From an uncultured bacterium (lineage in GTDB: Bacteria; Bipolaricaulota; Bipolaricaulia; UBA7950; UBA9294), in NCBI GenBank assembly GCA_903859225.1, contig CAIOLV010000059.1:1-11366 (forward strand): a stretch of DNA of 11,366 nucleotides, given 5' to 3'. The notes beneath the pieces are model-generated. The model was not told where the DNA came from. It was given only the letters and a program-made list of their open reading frames with translations, and made no database searches. Made by a program: the position numbers and the translations under genes. Position 1 is the first letter of the stretch, and every line of letters starts with the position of its first letter. Positions 5,312 through 11,366 of the stretch are shown one piece after another.

Positions 5312-8300
5312 CTACTCGGCTTCGCCCTCTGGTGGAAGGCTCCGGGCCTGGAAGCGCATAGCGATCCTGCCGGGGCTCGCCACGGGGAGGCGCGCTCCTA
5401 TGCCAACGGCTTCCGCTGCGATGCCAGCTCGGGGAGCGGGGAGCAAGAGGATCGGCGTGCCCTCGGCGAGGCCGCGCCGCTCGAGCAGCGCGAGTCCAAT
5501 CTGGTTCTCGCCCAAGCTGACGCAACTGGTCACCCGTCCGAGCACGGTTCCGTTTCGGTCGAGCACGAGGGCGCCGTCGCGCACAGGGCGCGACCCCACT
5601 TCCACCTCGAACCGCACCACCTCGCGCTGTTGGCCGAGGCAGGAAGCCACGCACGCCTGGCGCCCGATGAAGAAGCTCTTGTGCAGCTTGACGTAGGGGC
5701 CGAATCCGGCCTCGAACGGGTTGACCTCGTGCGGTCCCGCGAGTTCGTGACCGTAGAGGGGCAATCCGGCCTCCGTGCGCGTCGAGTCTCTTGACGCGAG
5801 GCCGCACGGGAGGAGCCCTAACGGGCGACCGACCTCGAGGAGACGATTCCACAGCCACAACGCGTCGGGGGCAGCGGAGTAGATCTCATAGCCCAACGGC
5901 TCGCCTGTGTAGCCTGTGCGTGCCACGAGAAGCTGATGGCCGTCCACGGCGAGCTCGGCGAATTCCGTCCTCTCCAGAGCGGCCAGGGTGCGACGTTCGG
6001 CGGGACCGAGCGTGGACTCCAGCACGGAGAAGCTCTTCGGACCCTGCAGAGCGATGTCCATGACGCCGCGCTCGCGCTTCAGGTCACGCAGTACGACGCC
6101 GGGAGCGAGACGGCATCCCGGATGATCGGGGTCGATGTCGTATCGTCCCTCGTTCACGCCCGTCAGCCAGGCCCAATCCTTCTGTTCGTTCGAGGCGTTC
6201 ACGACGACCAAGTACCGATTCCAGGCGCGCCGATAGACCCAGATGTCGTCGATGGCCTTCCCGTCCGGACTGAACAAGTAGGCGTAGTGCGACTGGCCGT
6301 TTTCGAGCCAGCCTTCGTAGTTCGACGTCACGGCGTCCAGGAACTCGGTTGCGTGTTCCCCCTCGACCTGGAAGACTCCCATGTGGCCGAGATCGAAGAT
6401 ACCCGCCGCGTTGCGCACGGCGCGATGCTCCTCGAGTGCCGACGTGTACCACACCGGCATCTCCCATCCAGCGAACGGGACCAACCTGGCGCCGAGCGCA
6501 GTGTGAGCCTCGTGCAGCGCCGTCGTGCGCAGCGCGACGGGTTTCTCCTCGGTCCAGGCGAACGACGGACGCGTCGGCCTGCCGCTCCGAAGGTCGAGAT
6601 GCTGCTGCCCTACGAAGTACGGCTTGTCGAGGGCAAACCGCTGGGGGTTTCTCGCGGCGATCTCCGCGGCCGATTGGCCGGCCGCGCTGTCCTCCGCCGG
6701 CAGCGTGAGCCACGCCGCCGCTGCTGCGGGCAACGTGGCGGCGTCGACCTCCTCGATGACTGCCGGACCCTGCACCTTGCGGAAGAGATCCTGTGAATCG
6801 AACACGGTGTATCCCTCGGCGAGCCCCTCGAGCCATGCGCGCACGTCGCGGATCCGATCCGGAGGGACGAGGACGACGTAATCGTTTCGGCCCAACGCCC
6901 CGATGACGGCGCCCGAGATCACGCGGCCGTCCTCGTCGAGGAAGTACGTTCGGCAGGTTCCCGGCGGCGTGAGTGGGCGCACGTCGCTCGTCGCGGCTTC
7001 CTGCAACAGAGCAGCCGTCCGCCCGCTGCGAACGCGCAAGGCACCCCACGGTGCTCCCCCGAGGCGTCGAGGCTCGTCGTCCATTCTGCCGCCGATTCTC
7101 GGCTCGATGCGCGCCACGATGTCCCGCACGTCGCGCTTGGCCTTCTCGAGCACCTTGAGGGGCAGCTTGCCGCGAGACAGCTCTCCGCGTAGCCCCTGGT
7201 ACGAGAACGGCCGGATCGACAGGAGAACCTCGGCGATCACCCGCCCGATGGCTTCCATTTCCGTCTTGCCCATGCCGCGCTGCGTAGCCCACGGGGTTCC
7301 GAGGCGGATGCCGTGGGCATCCGCCGCGCTGCGATCGCCCGGGAGCGTGTTCTTGTTGCAGACGATTCCGGCCAGATCAAGGATGCGCGACGCGATCTCC
7401 CCCATCATCACGAACCCGGTGTCGCTCTTGATCTCCCGCAGGTCGACCAAGAGCAGGTGCGTGTCGGTTCCCCCGTAGGCGATGACGAGACCGTTCTCAG
7501 CCAGCGCGCGCGTGAGGTGCTGCGCGTTCTCGACGATGCGCCGCTGCAGTGCGGCGAACGCCGGCTCCTTGGCCAGCTTGAGCGTGACTGCCAAGGCGGC
7601 GAACTTGTTCACGTGCGGCCCGCCCTGCTGGCCGGGGAAGATGGCCGTGTCGATGCGCGCGGCGATCTGCGGATTCGTCGTCAGCAGGACGGCTCCGCGT
7701 CCGCCGCACAGCGTCTTGTGGGTCGTGAAGGACACGACGTGGGCGTGCCCGATCGGGTTCGGATACACCTTTCCAATGATCAACCCGGCGGTGTGAGCGA
7801 CGTCGGCGAGGAGAATGGCGCCGACCTCGTCGGCGATCTCGCGGAACTTGGCCCAGTCGGGCTGCCAGGGGTATGACGTGAAGCCCGCGATGATCATGCG
7901 CGGATGATTCGCGCGAGCCAGGGCGCGGATCTGGTCATAGTCGAGCTTCCCTGTCCCGCGGTCGATGGCGTAGGAGACGATCCTGTACCTGCGCCCGGTG
8001 ACGTTGAACTCCGATCCGTGGGTGAGGTGCCCGCCTTCGGTCAATGCCATTCCCATCACGGTCTCACCGGGCTTCACGAACGCGTCGTAGACAGCGAGGT
8101 TCGCTGCGGCTCCTGAGAGTGGTTGAACGTTGGCATAGATACGCTCTGCCGGAACGTCGGCTGTGGCGAAGCACTCCGCCGCCCGGCGACCCGCCAGAGA
8201 CTCGACGAGGTCGGCCATCTCCGTTCCCTTGTAGAAACGGCGATCTGAGTACCGTCGGTACCCCGCGAGTTGCGCGTCGAGGTCGGCCAGCTCTTCCTCC

Positions 8301-8509
8301 GTCTGTCGCATCATGGCCTTGCGGGGGTAGCCCTCGGCGTACACGCTGGTGAACGCCGACCCGAGAGCCTCCCGCACAGGGAGCGGGGTCAGGCTCTCCG
8401 ACGGAATCAGGATGATCTTCTCCCGCTGGCGACGCTCCTCGGCGGCCATCAGGGCGGCCGTCTGGGCGTCAACATCTAGCACATGCAGGGAAGAACGTCC
8501 GGTGCTCAT
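5312..8509 (-). CDS. Bifunctional serine hydroxymethyltransferase - aminomethyltransferase (GlyA-GcvT fusion)
   Basis: This is one uninterrupted 1065-aa frame. Residues 8-475 are an SHMT: ANVQPLSGAAAN (126-137), GGHLTHG (159-165), LADVAHTAGL (234-243), PLP lysine K265 in TTHKTL, GQQGGPH (293-299) and RLGTPWATQRG (402-412). Residues 655-1050 are a complete GcvT: VPFAGWEMPVWY (677-688), the IDD aspartates D754/D755, VVNASNEQKDW (769-779), LQGPKS (821-826), ARTGYTGEPLGYEIY (863-877), SRDSTRTEAGLPLYGHEL (906-923) and FFIGRQA (946-952). Residues 516-637 look like an incomplete extra GcvT copy. SHMT makes glycine and 5,10-methylene-THF from serine. GcvT passes the aminomethyl carbon from lipoyl-GcvH to THF, giving the same product, so the fusion may couple them. 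No gcvH or gcvP is in view. The ATG at 8509 follows AAAGGAG; a GTG six codons upstream overlaps the previous gene. Expression is probably coupled to that gene, 14 nt away. Confidence 0.93.
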   Translation of the reverse strand: MSTGRSSLHVLDVDAQTAALMAAEERRQREKIILIPSESLTPLPVREALGSAFTSVYAEGYPRKAMMRQTEEELADLDAQLAGYRRYSDRRFYKGTEMADLVESLAGRRAAECFATADVPAERIYANVQPLSGAAANLAVYDAFVKPGETVMGMALTEGGHLTHGSEFNVTGRRYRIVSYAIDRGTGKLDYDQIRALARANHPRMIIAGFTSYPWQPDWAKFREIADEVGAILLADVAHTAGLIIGKVYPNPIGHAHVVSFTTHKTLCGGRGAVLLTTNPQIAARIDTAIFPGQQGGPHVNKFAALAVTLKLAKEPAFAALQRRIVENAQHLTRALAENGLVIAYGGTDTHLLLVDLREIKSDTGFVMMGEIASRILDLAGIVCNKNTLPGDRSAADAHGIRLGTPWATQRGMGKTEMEAIGRVIAEVLLSIRPFSYQGLRGELSRGKLPLKVLEKAKRDVRDIVARIEPRIGGRMDDEPRRLGGAPWGALRVRSGRTAALLQEAATSDVRPLTPPGTCRTYFLDEDGRVISGAVIGALGRNDYVVLVPPDRIRDVRAWLEGLAEGYTVFDSQDLFRKVQGPAVIEEVDAATLPAAAAAWLTLPAEDSAAGQSAAEIAARNPQRFALDKPYFVGQQHLDLRSGRPTRPSFAWTEEKPVALRTTALHEAHTALGARLVPFAGWEMPVWYTSALEEHRAVRNAAGIFDLGHMGVFQVEGEHATEFLDAVTSNYEGWLENGQSHYAYLFSPDGKAIDDIWVYRRAWNRYLVVVNASNEQKDWAWLTGVNEGRYDIDPDHPGCRLAPGVVLRDLKRERGVMDIALQGPKSFSVLESTLGPAERRTLAALERTEFAELAVDGHQLLVARTGYTGEPLGYEIYSAAPDALWLWNRLLEVGRPLGLLPCGLASRDSTRTEAGLPLYGHELAGPHEVNPFEAGFGPYVKLHKSFFIGRQACVASCLGQQREVVRFEVEVGSRPVRDGALVLDRNGTVLGRVTSCVSLGENQIGLALLERRGLAEGTPILLLPAPRAGIAAEAVGIGARLPVASPGRIAMRFQARSLPPEGEAE

Positions 8510-8523
8510 GATCGCTCCTTTGT

Positions 8524-9645
8524 TCACACGAAGGGTTCCGGGTGGAGTCTACGAGGTAGGTTTCGCCCTTTCCAGCAGGCTTCTGCGGCGAGGTACAGTC
8601 CCCCGCTGACCAGGGTGTGCCCGCCGAGGACGATGGGGATGCGTGCGTCGAGCGCAGCATCAGTGAACGCACGCCACGTCGGGTCGGCGATGCCGGAGAT
8701 GTGGAATAGGTCGCTCGAGAATCGCTCGCCCGCCGAGGGTTGCGCCTCCGCCGTCCCGAGGAGCGGCCGCGTATCGATCCATGCCGCGTCGCATGATCGC
8801 GCGAGACGGTCAATGAATGCCTTGGGACCGTCGCCGGTCAGGACCAGGCGAAGCCACGGCGTGTGCGGCGTGGCGCCGGCTCGCATGCCGCGACCCTCGA
8901 CCAGGGCGTTCGTTCGACAGGCGACTTGGGTCTCGAAGTGGCTCCACGTGACCGGGCTCAGTCGGCCGACGACGCTCGTCACCGACGAGCGGTCGGTCAG
9001 GACGACGAGTGCGCGGTCGAGCGTTGGATGGCCTATCTCGATTGACGCGCAGTACTCCCTTAGCTCTGGGCTCCCGAGTTGACTGCGTGCGAGGAGGAGG
9101 AGATCGGTCGGCGTGTCGATGTCGAACTGCGTTGTTGCAGTTCGAGCAAGCGAGAAACAGGGGATCCCCGCGTCAGCCAGCGCGAATCCGAGGGGATTGT
9201 CGATGCCGGGCAGTTCGAGTCTCGTGACCTCTCTTGCGCCCGAGAGCGAGCAGAAGTCGCACGAGTAGAAGTTGTTGAAGAGACCGCGCGGCGGCTCGCC
9301 GCCCGCGAACTCGATGAGGCGTCCGAGCTCCGCCTCGGACAAGAGGCCTCCCGATCCGCTGCCGAAGTAGAGAACCCCGTCGAGGTCGAGCTGGGTGATC
9401 AAGCCCCGGAGGGTGTTCCCGAAGTGGAACTCCTGCCCTGCTTCAGAGGGGAGAAACGTGACGGCGTCCACTCCACCCAGGCAGCGCTCGGCGTTTGGTG
9501 TGACAACATAGACCTCAGCCATTCCTGCGGCGCGAAGGCGTCTCGCGAGGCCGAGTGTTGCGGCCCATCGTCCGTTCTCCACGAGTCGCTCGCCGCTCGT
9601 GTCTCCGAGAGGTGCGTGGAAGACGAGGCCGGCGACCCGATTCAT
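8524..9645 (-). CDS. Unrecognised 373-aa protein with GT-A nucleotidyltransferase-like N-terminal half
   Basis: I do not recognise the family with certainty. Residues 1-190 look like a GT-A/MobA-type alpha/beta fold. There is a strand-helix start (VAGLVFHAPL), YFGSGSGGLLS (93-103) where such enzymes bind nucleotide sugar or NTP, and FDIDTPTDLLLL (174-185). That last motif is typical of the C-terminal end of nucleotidyltransferases such as CofC and MobA. The usual N-terminal AGG-S-RMG nucleotide loop is not evident, so catalysis is uncertain. Residues 200-373 (HPTLDRALVVLTDRSS, GDGPKAFIDRLARS, HISGIADPTWRAF, VLGGHTLVSGGLYLAAEACW) form a second domain with no clear relative. No signal peptide is seen. 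The ATG at 9645 follows GGAGGG. Its stop lies 14 nt before the glyA-gcvT start, so both are likely translated from one mRNA. Confidence 0.75.
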   Translation of the reverse strand: MNRVAGLVFHAPLGDTSGERLVENGRWAATLGLARRLRAAGMAEVYVVTPNAERCLGGVDAVTFLPSEAGQEFHFGNTLRGLITQLDLDGVLYFGSGSGGLLSEAELGRLIEFAGGEPPRGLFNNFYSCDFCSLSGAREVTRLELPGIDNPLGFALADAGIPCFSLARTATTQFDIDTPTDLLLLARSQLGSPELREYCASIEIGHPTLDRALVVLTDRSSVTSVVGRLSPVTWSHFETQVACRTNALVEGRGMRAGATPHTPWLRLVLTGDGPKAFIDRLARSCDAAWIDTRPLLGTAEAQPSAGERFSSDLFHISGIADPTWRAFTDAALDARIPIVLGGHTLVSGGLYLAAEACWKGRNLPRRLHPEPFV

Positions 9646-9775
9646 CGACCCTCCGATCTCCGCGCGATGCGAGTGTCCGGACGAACGCCCGTTGTCGTCC
9701 GCATGTCCGGGTCATTCTGCCGGCGGGGGTGCGGAAGAGCAAACGCGTGTGGGTGATTTGCCTCGGACGGTCCGG

Positions 9776-9822
9776 AAGAGAAAGAGGCCTCCTCGATCCT
9801 CTCCTGGAAGATCGAGGAGGCC
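9776..9822 (-). terminator. Intrinsic terminator of the rpsF-ssb-rpsR operon
   Basis: GGCCTCCTCGATC (9786-9798) is a perfect 13-bp inverted repeat of 9810-9822, with an 11-nt loop. Read on the minus strand the stem is followed by TCTTTCTCTTCC, a T-rich tract. It begins 44 nt past the rpsR stop and separates the ribosomal cluster from the 373-aa gene. Confidence 0.75.
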
Positions 9823-9866
9823 GTCCGCGCCTCCCTCCTGGGGAAGGCGCTTTGCGTCGGACGAAA

Positions 9867-10103
9867 CTACCGACGCACCCTCATCGCCTCACGCTCTCCG
9901 ACATATGGAAGGAGAGCCAGTTTGCGGGCGCGATTGATTTCGATGGCCAGTCTACGCTGATGCTTCGCGCACAACCTGGTCGCCCTCTTGGGCAGGATCT
10001 TCCCAAGACGATTCATGTACTGCTTGAGCTCATCGGCCTTCTTGTAGTCAAGCAAGAACGCGTTCTCGCACGCGCGGCACTTTCGCTTTCTCTTATGGAA
10101 CAT
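9867..10103 (-). CDS. rpsR: 30S ribosomal protein S18
   Basis: The 78-aa protein is standard for S18. The core DYKKADELKQYMNRLGKILPKRATRLCAKHQRRLA-EINRARKLALLPY matches the family closely (usual form: PRR-TG-CAKHQR-L--AIKRAR--ALLPY). C9, C12, C45 and H48 give an apparent zinc site, the zinc-bound (C+) form of S18 that many bacteria replace with a C- form when zinc is scarce. S18 binds 16S rRNA as a dimer with S6 on the 30S platform. The ATG at 10103 comes 3 nt after the ssb stop. The nearest strong Shine-Dalgarno (GAGGAGG) lies inside the last ssb codons, farther than usual, so translation is probably coupled to ssb. The C-terminal tail (VGEREAMRVRR) is basic. An rplI gene, often next in this cluster, is absent. 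Confidence 0.97.
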   Translation of the reverse strand: MFHKRKRKCRACENAFLLDYKKADELKQYMNRLGKILPKRATRLCAKHQRRLAIEINRARKLALLPYVGEREAMRVRR

Positions 10104-10106
10104 GGT

Positions 10107-10532
10107 CTAGAAAGGAACCTCCTCCTCGGGGAGTTGACCCTCGTCGGTCGCGATCGGAGCCTCAGGTGCTGCCCCGGCCGGCTCATCGGCCGCCCGCTGC
10201 GGCCCGCCCAAGAACTGGACGTTCGATGCGACGACCTCCGTGATACGAACTTTCTCTCCATCTGCATTCTGGAAGGAATCGATCCGCAGTCGCCCCTCGA
10301 CAGCGATCGAGCGGCCCTTCCGAAGGTAGTTGGCGCAGTTTTCGGCTTGAGAGCCCCACACCACGATCGGCACGAACGTGGCTTCCTCCTGCAGTTTTCC
10401 CGATGCATCCTTGTACTGTCGATTCACGGCAATCGAGAACCTAACGCGTGCCGTCCCACCGGGCGTGTACCGAAGCTCCGGGTCGGCGGTCAGGTTCCCG
10501 ATGAGGATGACTCGGTTGAGACTTGCAGACAT
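10107..10532 (-). CDS. ssb: Single-stranded DNA-binding protein
   Basis: The protein has 141 aa. Residues 1-110 are a bacterial SSB OB-fold (MSASLNRVILIGNLTADPEL, TPGGTARVRFSIAVNR, FVPIVVWGSQAENCANYLRKG, VEGRLRIDSFQNADGEK, EVVASNVQFLGG). Residues 111-135 are a short Ala/Pro-rich disordered linker. The tip EEEVPF (136-141) is the acidic protein-interaction peptide, usually DDDIPF, which recruits repair and replication partners. It should act as a homotetramer coating single-stranded DNA. The tail is shorter than in E. coli SSB (178 aa). Codons for EEEVPF also contain the Shine-Dalgarno used by rpsR. The rpsF stop lies 9 nt before this ATG. The position between S6 and S18 is the conserved rpsF-ssb-rpsR order. 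Confidence 0.97.
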   Translation of the reverse strand: MSASLNRVILIGNLTADPELRYTPGGTARVRFSIAVNRQYKDASGKLQEEATFVPIVVWGSQAENCANYLRKGRSIAVEGRLRIDSFQNADGEKVRITEVVASNVQFLGGPQRAADEPAGAAPEAPIATDEGQLPEEEVPF

Positions 10533-10541
10533 GATCTCTCT

Positions 10542-10826
10542 CTACTCCCGCACCACGATCTGATAGCGCAGCAATTCCTCGTCCAGGTTAAGGCGCGACT
10601 CAACGAGGTTGACGGACTCCGGAGGCATTCGGAACTCGGTCAGGCGATAGTACCCCTCGGCGAAGTGCCGGATCTCATACGCGAGAACGCGCTTACCCCA
10701 GTCTTCCACCTTGCCGATCTCGCCGCCGTTCTCCGTGACGAGCGAATGGACCCGCTCGACCTTGGCGGCTCTTGCCTCGTCAGAAAGGTCCGGACGAATC
10801 ACATACACGATCTCGTAATCTCGCAC
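10542..10826 (-). CDS. rpsF: 30S ribosomal protein S6
   Basis: From the GTG at 10826 the protein has 94 aa and begins MRDYEIVYVIRPDLSDE, the usual S6 start. GAGAGG lies 7 nt before it. A TTG five codons upstream (10841) would add MRGAR and has no better ribosome site, so the GTG is preferred. Other family marks are GGEIGKVEDWGKRVLAYEI (34-52; family form D-WG-R-LAY-I) and GYYRLTEFRMPPESVNLVESRLNLDEELLRY (58-88). S6 pairs with S18 on the 30S platform. It lacks the long acidic C-terminal tail that RimK modifies in E. coli. It heads an operon with ssb (9 nt gap) and rpsR. The S6-S18 dimer often represses this operon by binding the rpsF leader. Confidence 0.97.
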   Translation of the reverse strand: MRDYEIVYVIRPDLSDEARAAKVERVHSLVTENGGEIGKVEDWGKRVLAYEIRHFAEGYYRLTEFRMPPESVNLVESRLNLDEELLRYQIVVRE

Positions 10827-10960
10827 TCTGGCACCTCTCAATCGATCTTCGGTAGAGGGTATCCGTGCCTTTCCGCGAAGTCAAACATCAGGGTACAGCG
10901 GCTTTCGCCGCCAGTGGGCTCGTTCCGCCGGCCGTGGCGGAAGAATGAGGCGTGGCTGGC
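10827..10960 (-). promoter_or_regulatory. rpsF leader region with two hairpins
   Basis: Read on the minus strand, CCGCC/GGCGG pairs 10936-10940 with 10925-10929. A perfect 5-bp GCGGC/GCCGC stem with a GAAA tetraloop follows at 10898-10911. In many bacteria S6:S18 binds an rpsF leader hairpin containing an unpaired CCG. I could not place that motif with confidence here. The promoter of the operon was also not identified. Confidence 0.3.
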
Positions 10961-10976
10961 GGGGGGGCGTTCGACC

Positions 10977-11005
10977 TTGAAAAGCTGAGGTTTACGGTGT
11001 ATGTA
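10977..11005 (+). promoter_or_regulatory. Candidate promoter for the small-peptide array
   Basis: TTGAAA (10977-10982) is one base off the -35 consensus. TATGTA (11000-11005) follows after 17 nt and begins an AT-rich island (TATGTATTATGCAAA) that stands out in GC-rich DNA. Transcription would start near 11012 and give a leader of about 100 nt. An overlapping TATTAT (11004-11009) preceded by TG is an alternative -10. The island could also serve the divergent rpsF operon. Confidence 0.4.
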
Positions 11006-11055
11006 TTATGCAAACTTGATGGAGGAATGCTGGCTGGATATTCTAGGTGGTGGTC

Positions 11056-11085
11056 GCGACGCACCCGGCCGGGCCGAAGCGTCGC
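11056..11085 (+). promoter_or_regulatory. Leader hairpin upstream of the first small ORF
   Basis: GCGACGC (11056-11062) pairs perfectly with GCGTCGC (11079-11085) around a GC-rich 16-nt loop that itself contains CCCGGCCGGG. It ends 11 nt before the AGGAGG ribosome site at 11097. No T tract follows, so translation control or mRNA stability is more likely than termination. A similar hairpin is absent before the second copy. Confidence 0.4.
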
Positions 11086-11110
11086 AGCACAAATTGAGGA
11101 GGGTGGAAGC

Positions 11111-11248
11111 ATGAAGTGGGGTGGGTTCAATCGGGAAGGAGAGCGGAAGATGAAGAAGCTGCTTGGCGGGAAGGCGTTGTACGTGCTGTTGACGATCGCT
11201 GCGGCCGGTCTCTTGATGAGTGAGATGCTGAAGTGGAGACCCGGCTAG
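11111..11248 (+). CDS. Small membrane-type peptide, first tandem copy
   Basis: The 45-aa ORF is not recognised. It has a perfect AGGAGG Shine-Dalgarno (11097-11102) 8 nt before the ATG. Residues 1-21 are polar and basic (MKWGGFNREGERKMKKLLGG). Residues 22-36 (ALYVLLTIAAAGLLM) form a short hydrophobic helix, and the end is SEMLKWRPG. This is a single-span architecture with a positive N-terminal side, seen in small membrane proteins and hydrophobic type I toxins. An internal ATG at 11150 with its own AAGGAG could start a 32-aa form (MKKLLGG...). The next copy differs in this N-terminal part by four silent third-base changes and only two amino-acid changes (R12K, K13T), which supports real translation in this frame. 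Function is unknown. Confidence 0.65.
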   Translation: MKWGGFNREGERKMKKLLGGKALYVLLTIAAAGLLMSEMLKWRPG

Positions 11249-11273
11249 ACACCGAGCGAGCGTGGAGGCGGAC

Positions 11274-11366
11274 ATGAAGTGGGGCGGGTTCAACCGAGAG
11301 GGAGAGAAGACGATGAAGAAGCTGCTTGGCGGGAAGGCGTTGTACGTGCTGTTGACGATCGCTGCG
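11274..11366 (+). CDS. Small membrane-type peptide, second tandem copy (runs off the window)
   Basis: Thirty-one codons are visible: MKWGGFNREGEKT followed by MKKLLGGKALYVLLTIAA. The ATG at 11274 follows GGAGG (11264-11268) by 5 nt and comes 25 nt after the stop of the first copy. From the internal ATG (11313) to the window end, 54 nt are identical to 11150-11203. The 3' end is outside the window, so it is not known whether this copy is intact or whether more copies follow. No separate promoter or hairpin is seen in the 25-nt spacer, so both copies are likely on one transcript. Confidence 0.65.
   Translation, partial: MKWGGFNREGEKTMKKLLGGKALYVLLTIAA

Larger units (their letters stand above)
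11111..11366 (+). repeat. Tandem direct repeat, period 163 bp
   Basis: 11111-11203 and 11274-11366 align without gaps over 93 nt with 7 mismatches. All mismatches fall in the first 39 nt; the last 54 nt are identical. The period is 163 bp. The spacers before each ATG are not alike apart from the ribosome site. The pattern fits gene duplication with recent gene conversion or selection on the 3' part. The array may continue beyond the window. Confidence 0.9.

Noticed and set aside
6084..7292. A 402-codon minus-strand open frame inside glyA-gcvT
   Set aside because: It is another frame of the same strand, with low-complexity Arg/Gly/Ala content, while the fusion frame carries all conserved motifs.
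10827..10841. TTG start for rpsF five codons upstream
   Set aside because: The GTG at 10826 has GAGAGG at good spacing and gives the family-typical MRDYEIVYV start.
9555..10988. A 477-codon open frame on the plus strand
   Set aside because: It runs antisense through rpsR, ssb and rpsF, whose minus-strand products are unmistakable. Long antisense open frames are expected in GC-rich DNA.
11121..11137. T-arm-like GGGTTCAATCGGG, repeated in the second small ORF
   Set aside because: The flanks do not pair as a T stem and no cloverleaf can be drawn. The sequence is part of the repeated peptide ORF (codons GGFNR).
10888..11293. Two minus-strand open frames both starting MNPPHFM
   Set aside because: The shared start is the reverse complement of the tandem repeat. 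They lack ribosome sites and are antisense to the plus-strand peptides, which show silent third-base changes.
11111..11366. CRISPR-like or mobile-element repeat
   Set aside because: The period of 163 bp, the coding content and the 25-nt gene spacer do not fit a CRISPR array. No terminal inverted repeats or transposase are present.

Overview
The window is bacterial, GC-rich (by eye, well over 60%) and densely packed with genes, with short spacers and runs of co-oriented genes. Intrinsic terminators, Shine-Dalgarno sites and an S6-SSB-S18 cluster confirm Bacteria. The phylum cannot be fixed from sequence alone. A fused GlyA-GcvT protein and a LysW-like zinc ribbon would fit deep-branching, often uncultured groups such as Bipolaricaulota or Chloroflexota, but this is a weak inference.

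Layout. Bases 1-102 are the last codons of a CorA-type Mg2+ channel (+), facing a LysW-like zinc-ribbon protein (185-538, -) across two hairpins. Next comes a minus-strand run of a PPP-family phosphatase (4119-3352), an M29 aminopeptidase (3268-2159) and an AbgA-like M20 amidohydrolase (2142-778). Divergent from the phosphatase, 4148-4365 holds a tandem GGCGCC palindrome, a sigma70-like promoter, a predicted three-way-junction RNA and a strong intrinsic terminator. The terminator ends just before the ribosome binding site of an unrecognised 118-aa ORF (4380-4736). A MerR-like regulator follows (4844-5278, +), probably translated from a leaderless mRNA.

The minus-strand block 10826-5312 reads rpsF-ssb-rpsR, then an intrinsic terminator. 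After it come an unrecognised 373-aa protein with a GT-A nucleotidyltransferase-like motif and a 1065-aa SHMT-GcvT fusion, 14 nt apart. The fusion carries an extra, incomplete GcvT-like segment between its two enzymes. At the right edge (11111-11366, +) two tandem, near-identical small ORFs encode a short, probably membrane-inserting peptide. The second runs off the end.

How the genes may fit together. SHMT and GcvT both make or use 5,10-methylene-tetrahydrofolate, so the fusion suggests coupled serine/glycine one-carbon metabolism. An AbgA-like enzyme would act on the folate breakdown product p-aminobenzoyl-glutamate, and the M29 enzyme on peptides. The two least explained items are the structured RNA (4205-4365) and the tandem small-peptide array (11111-11366).
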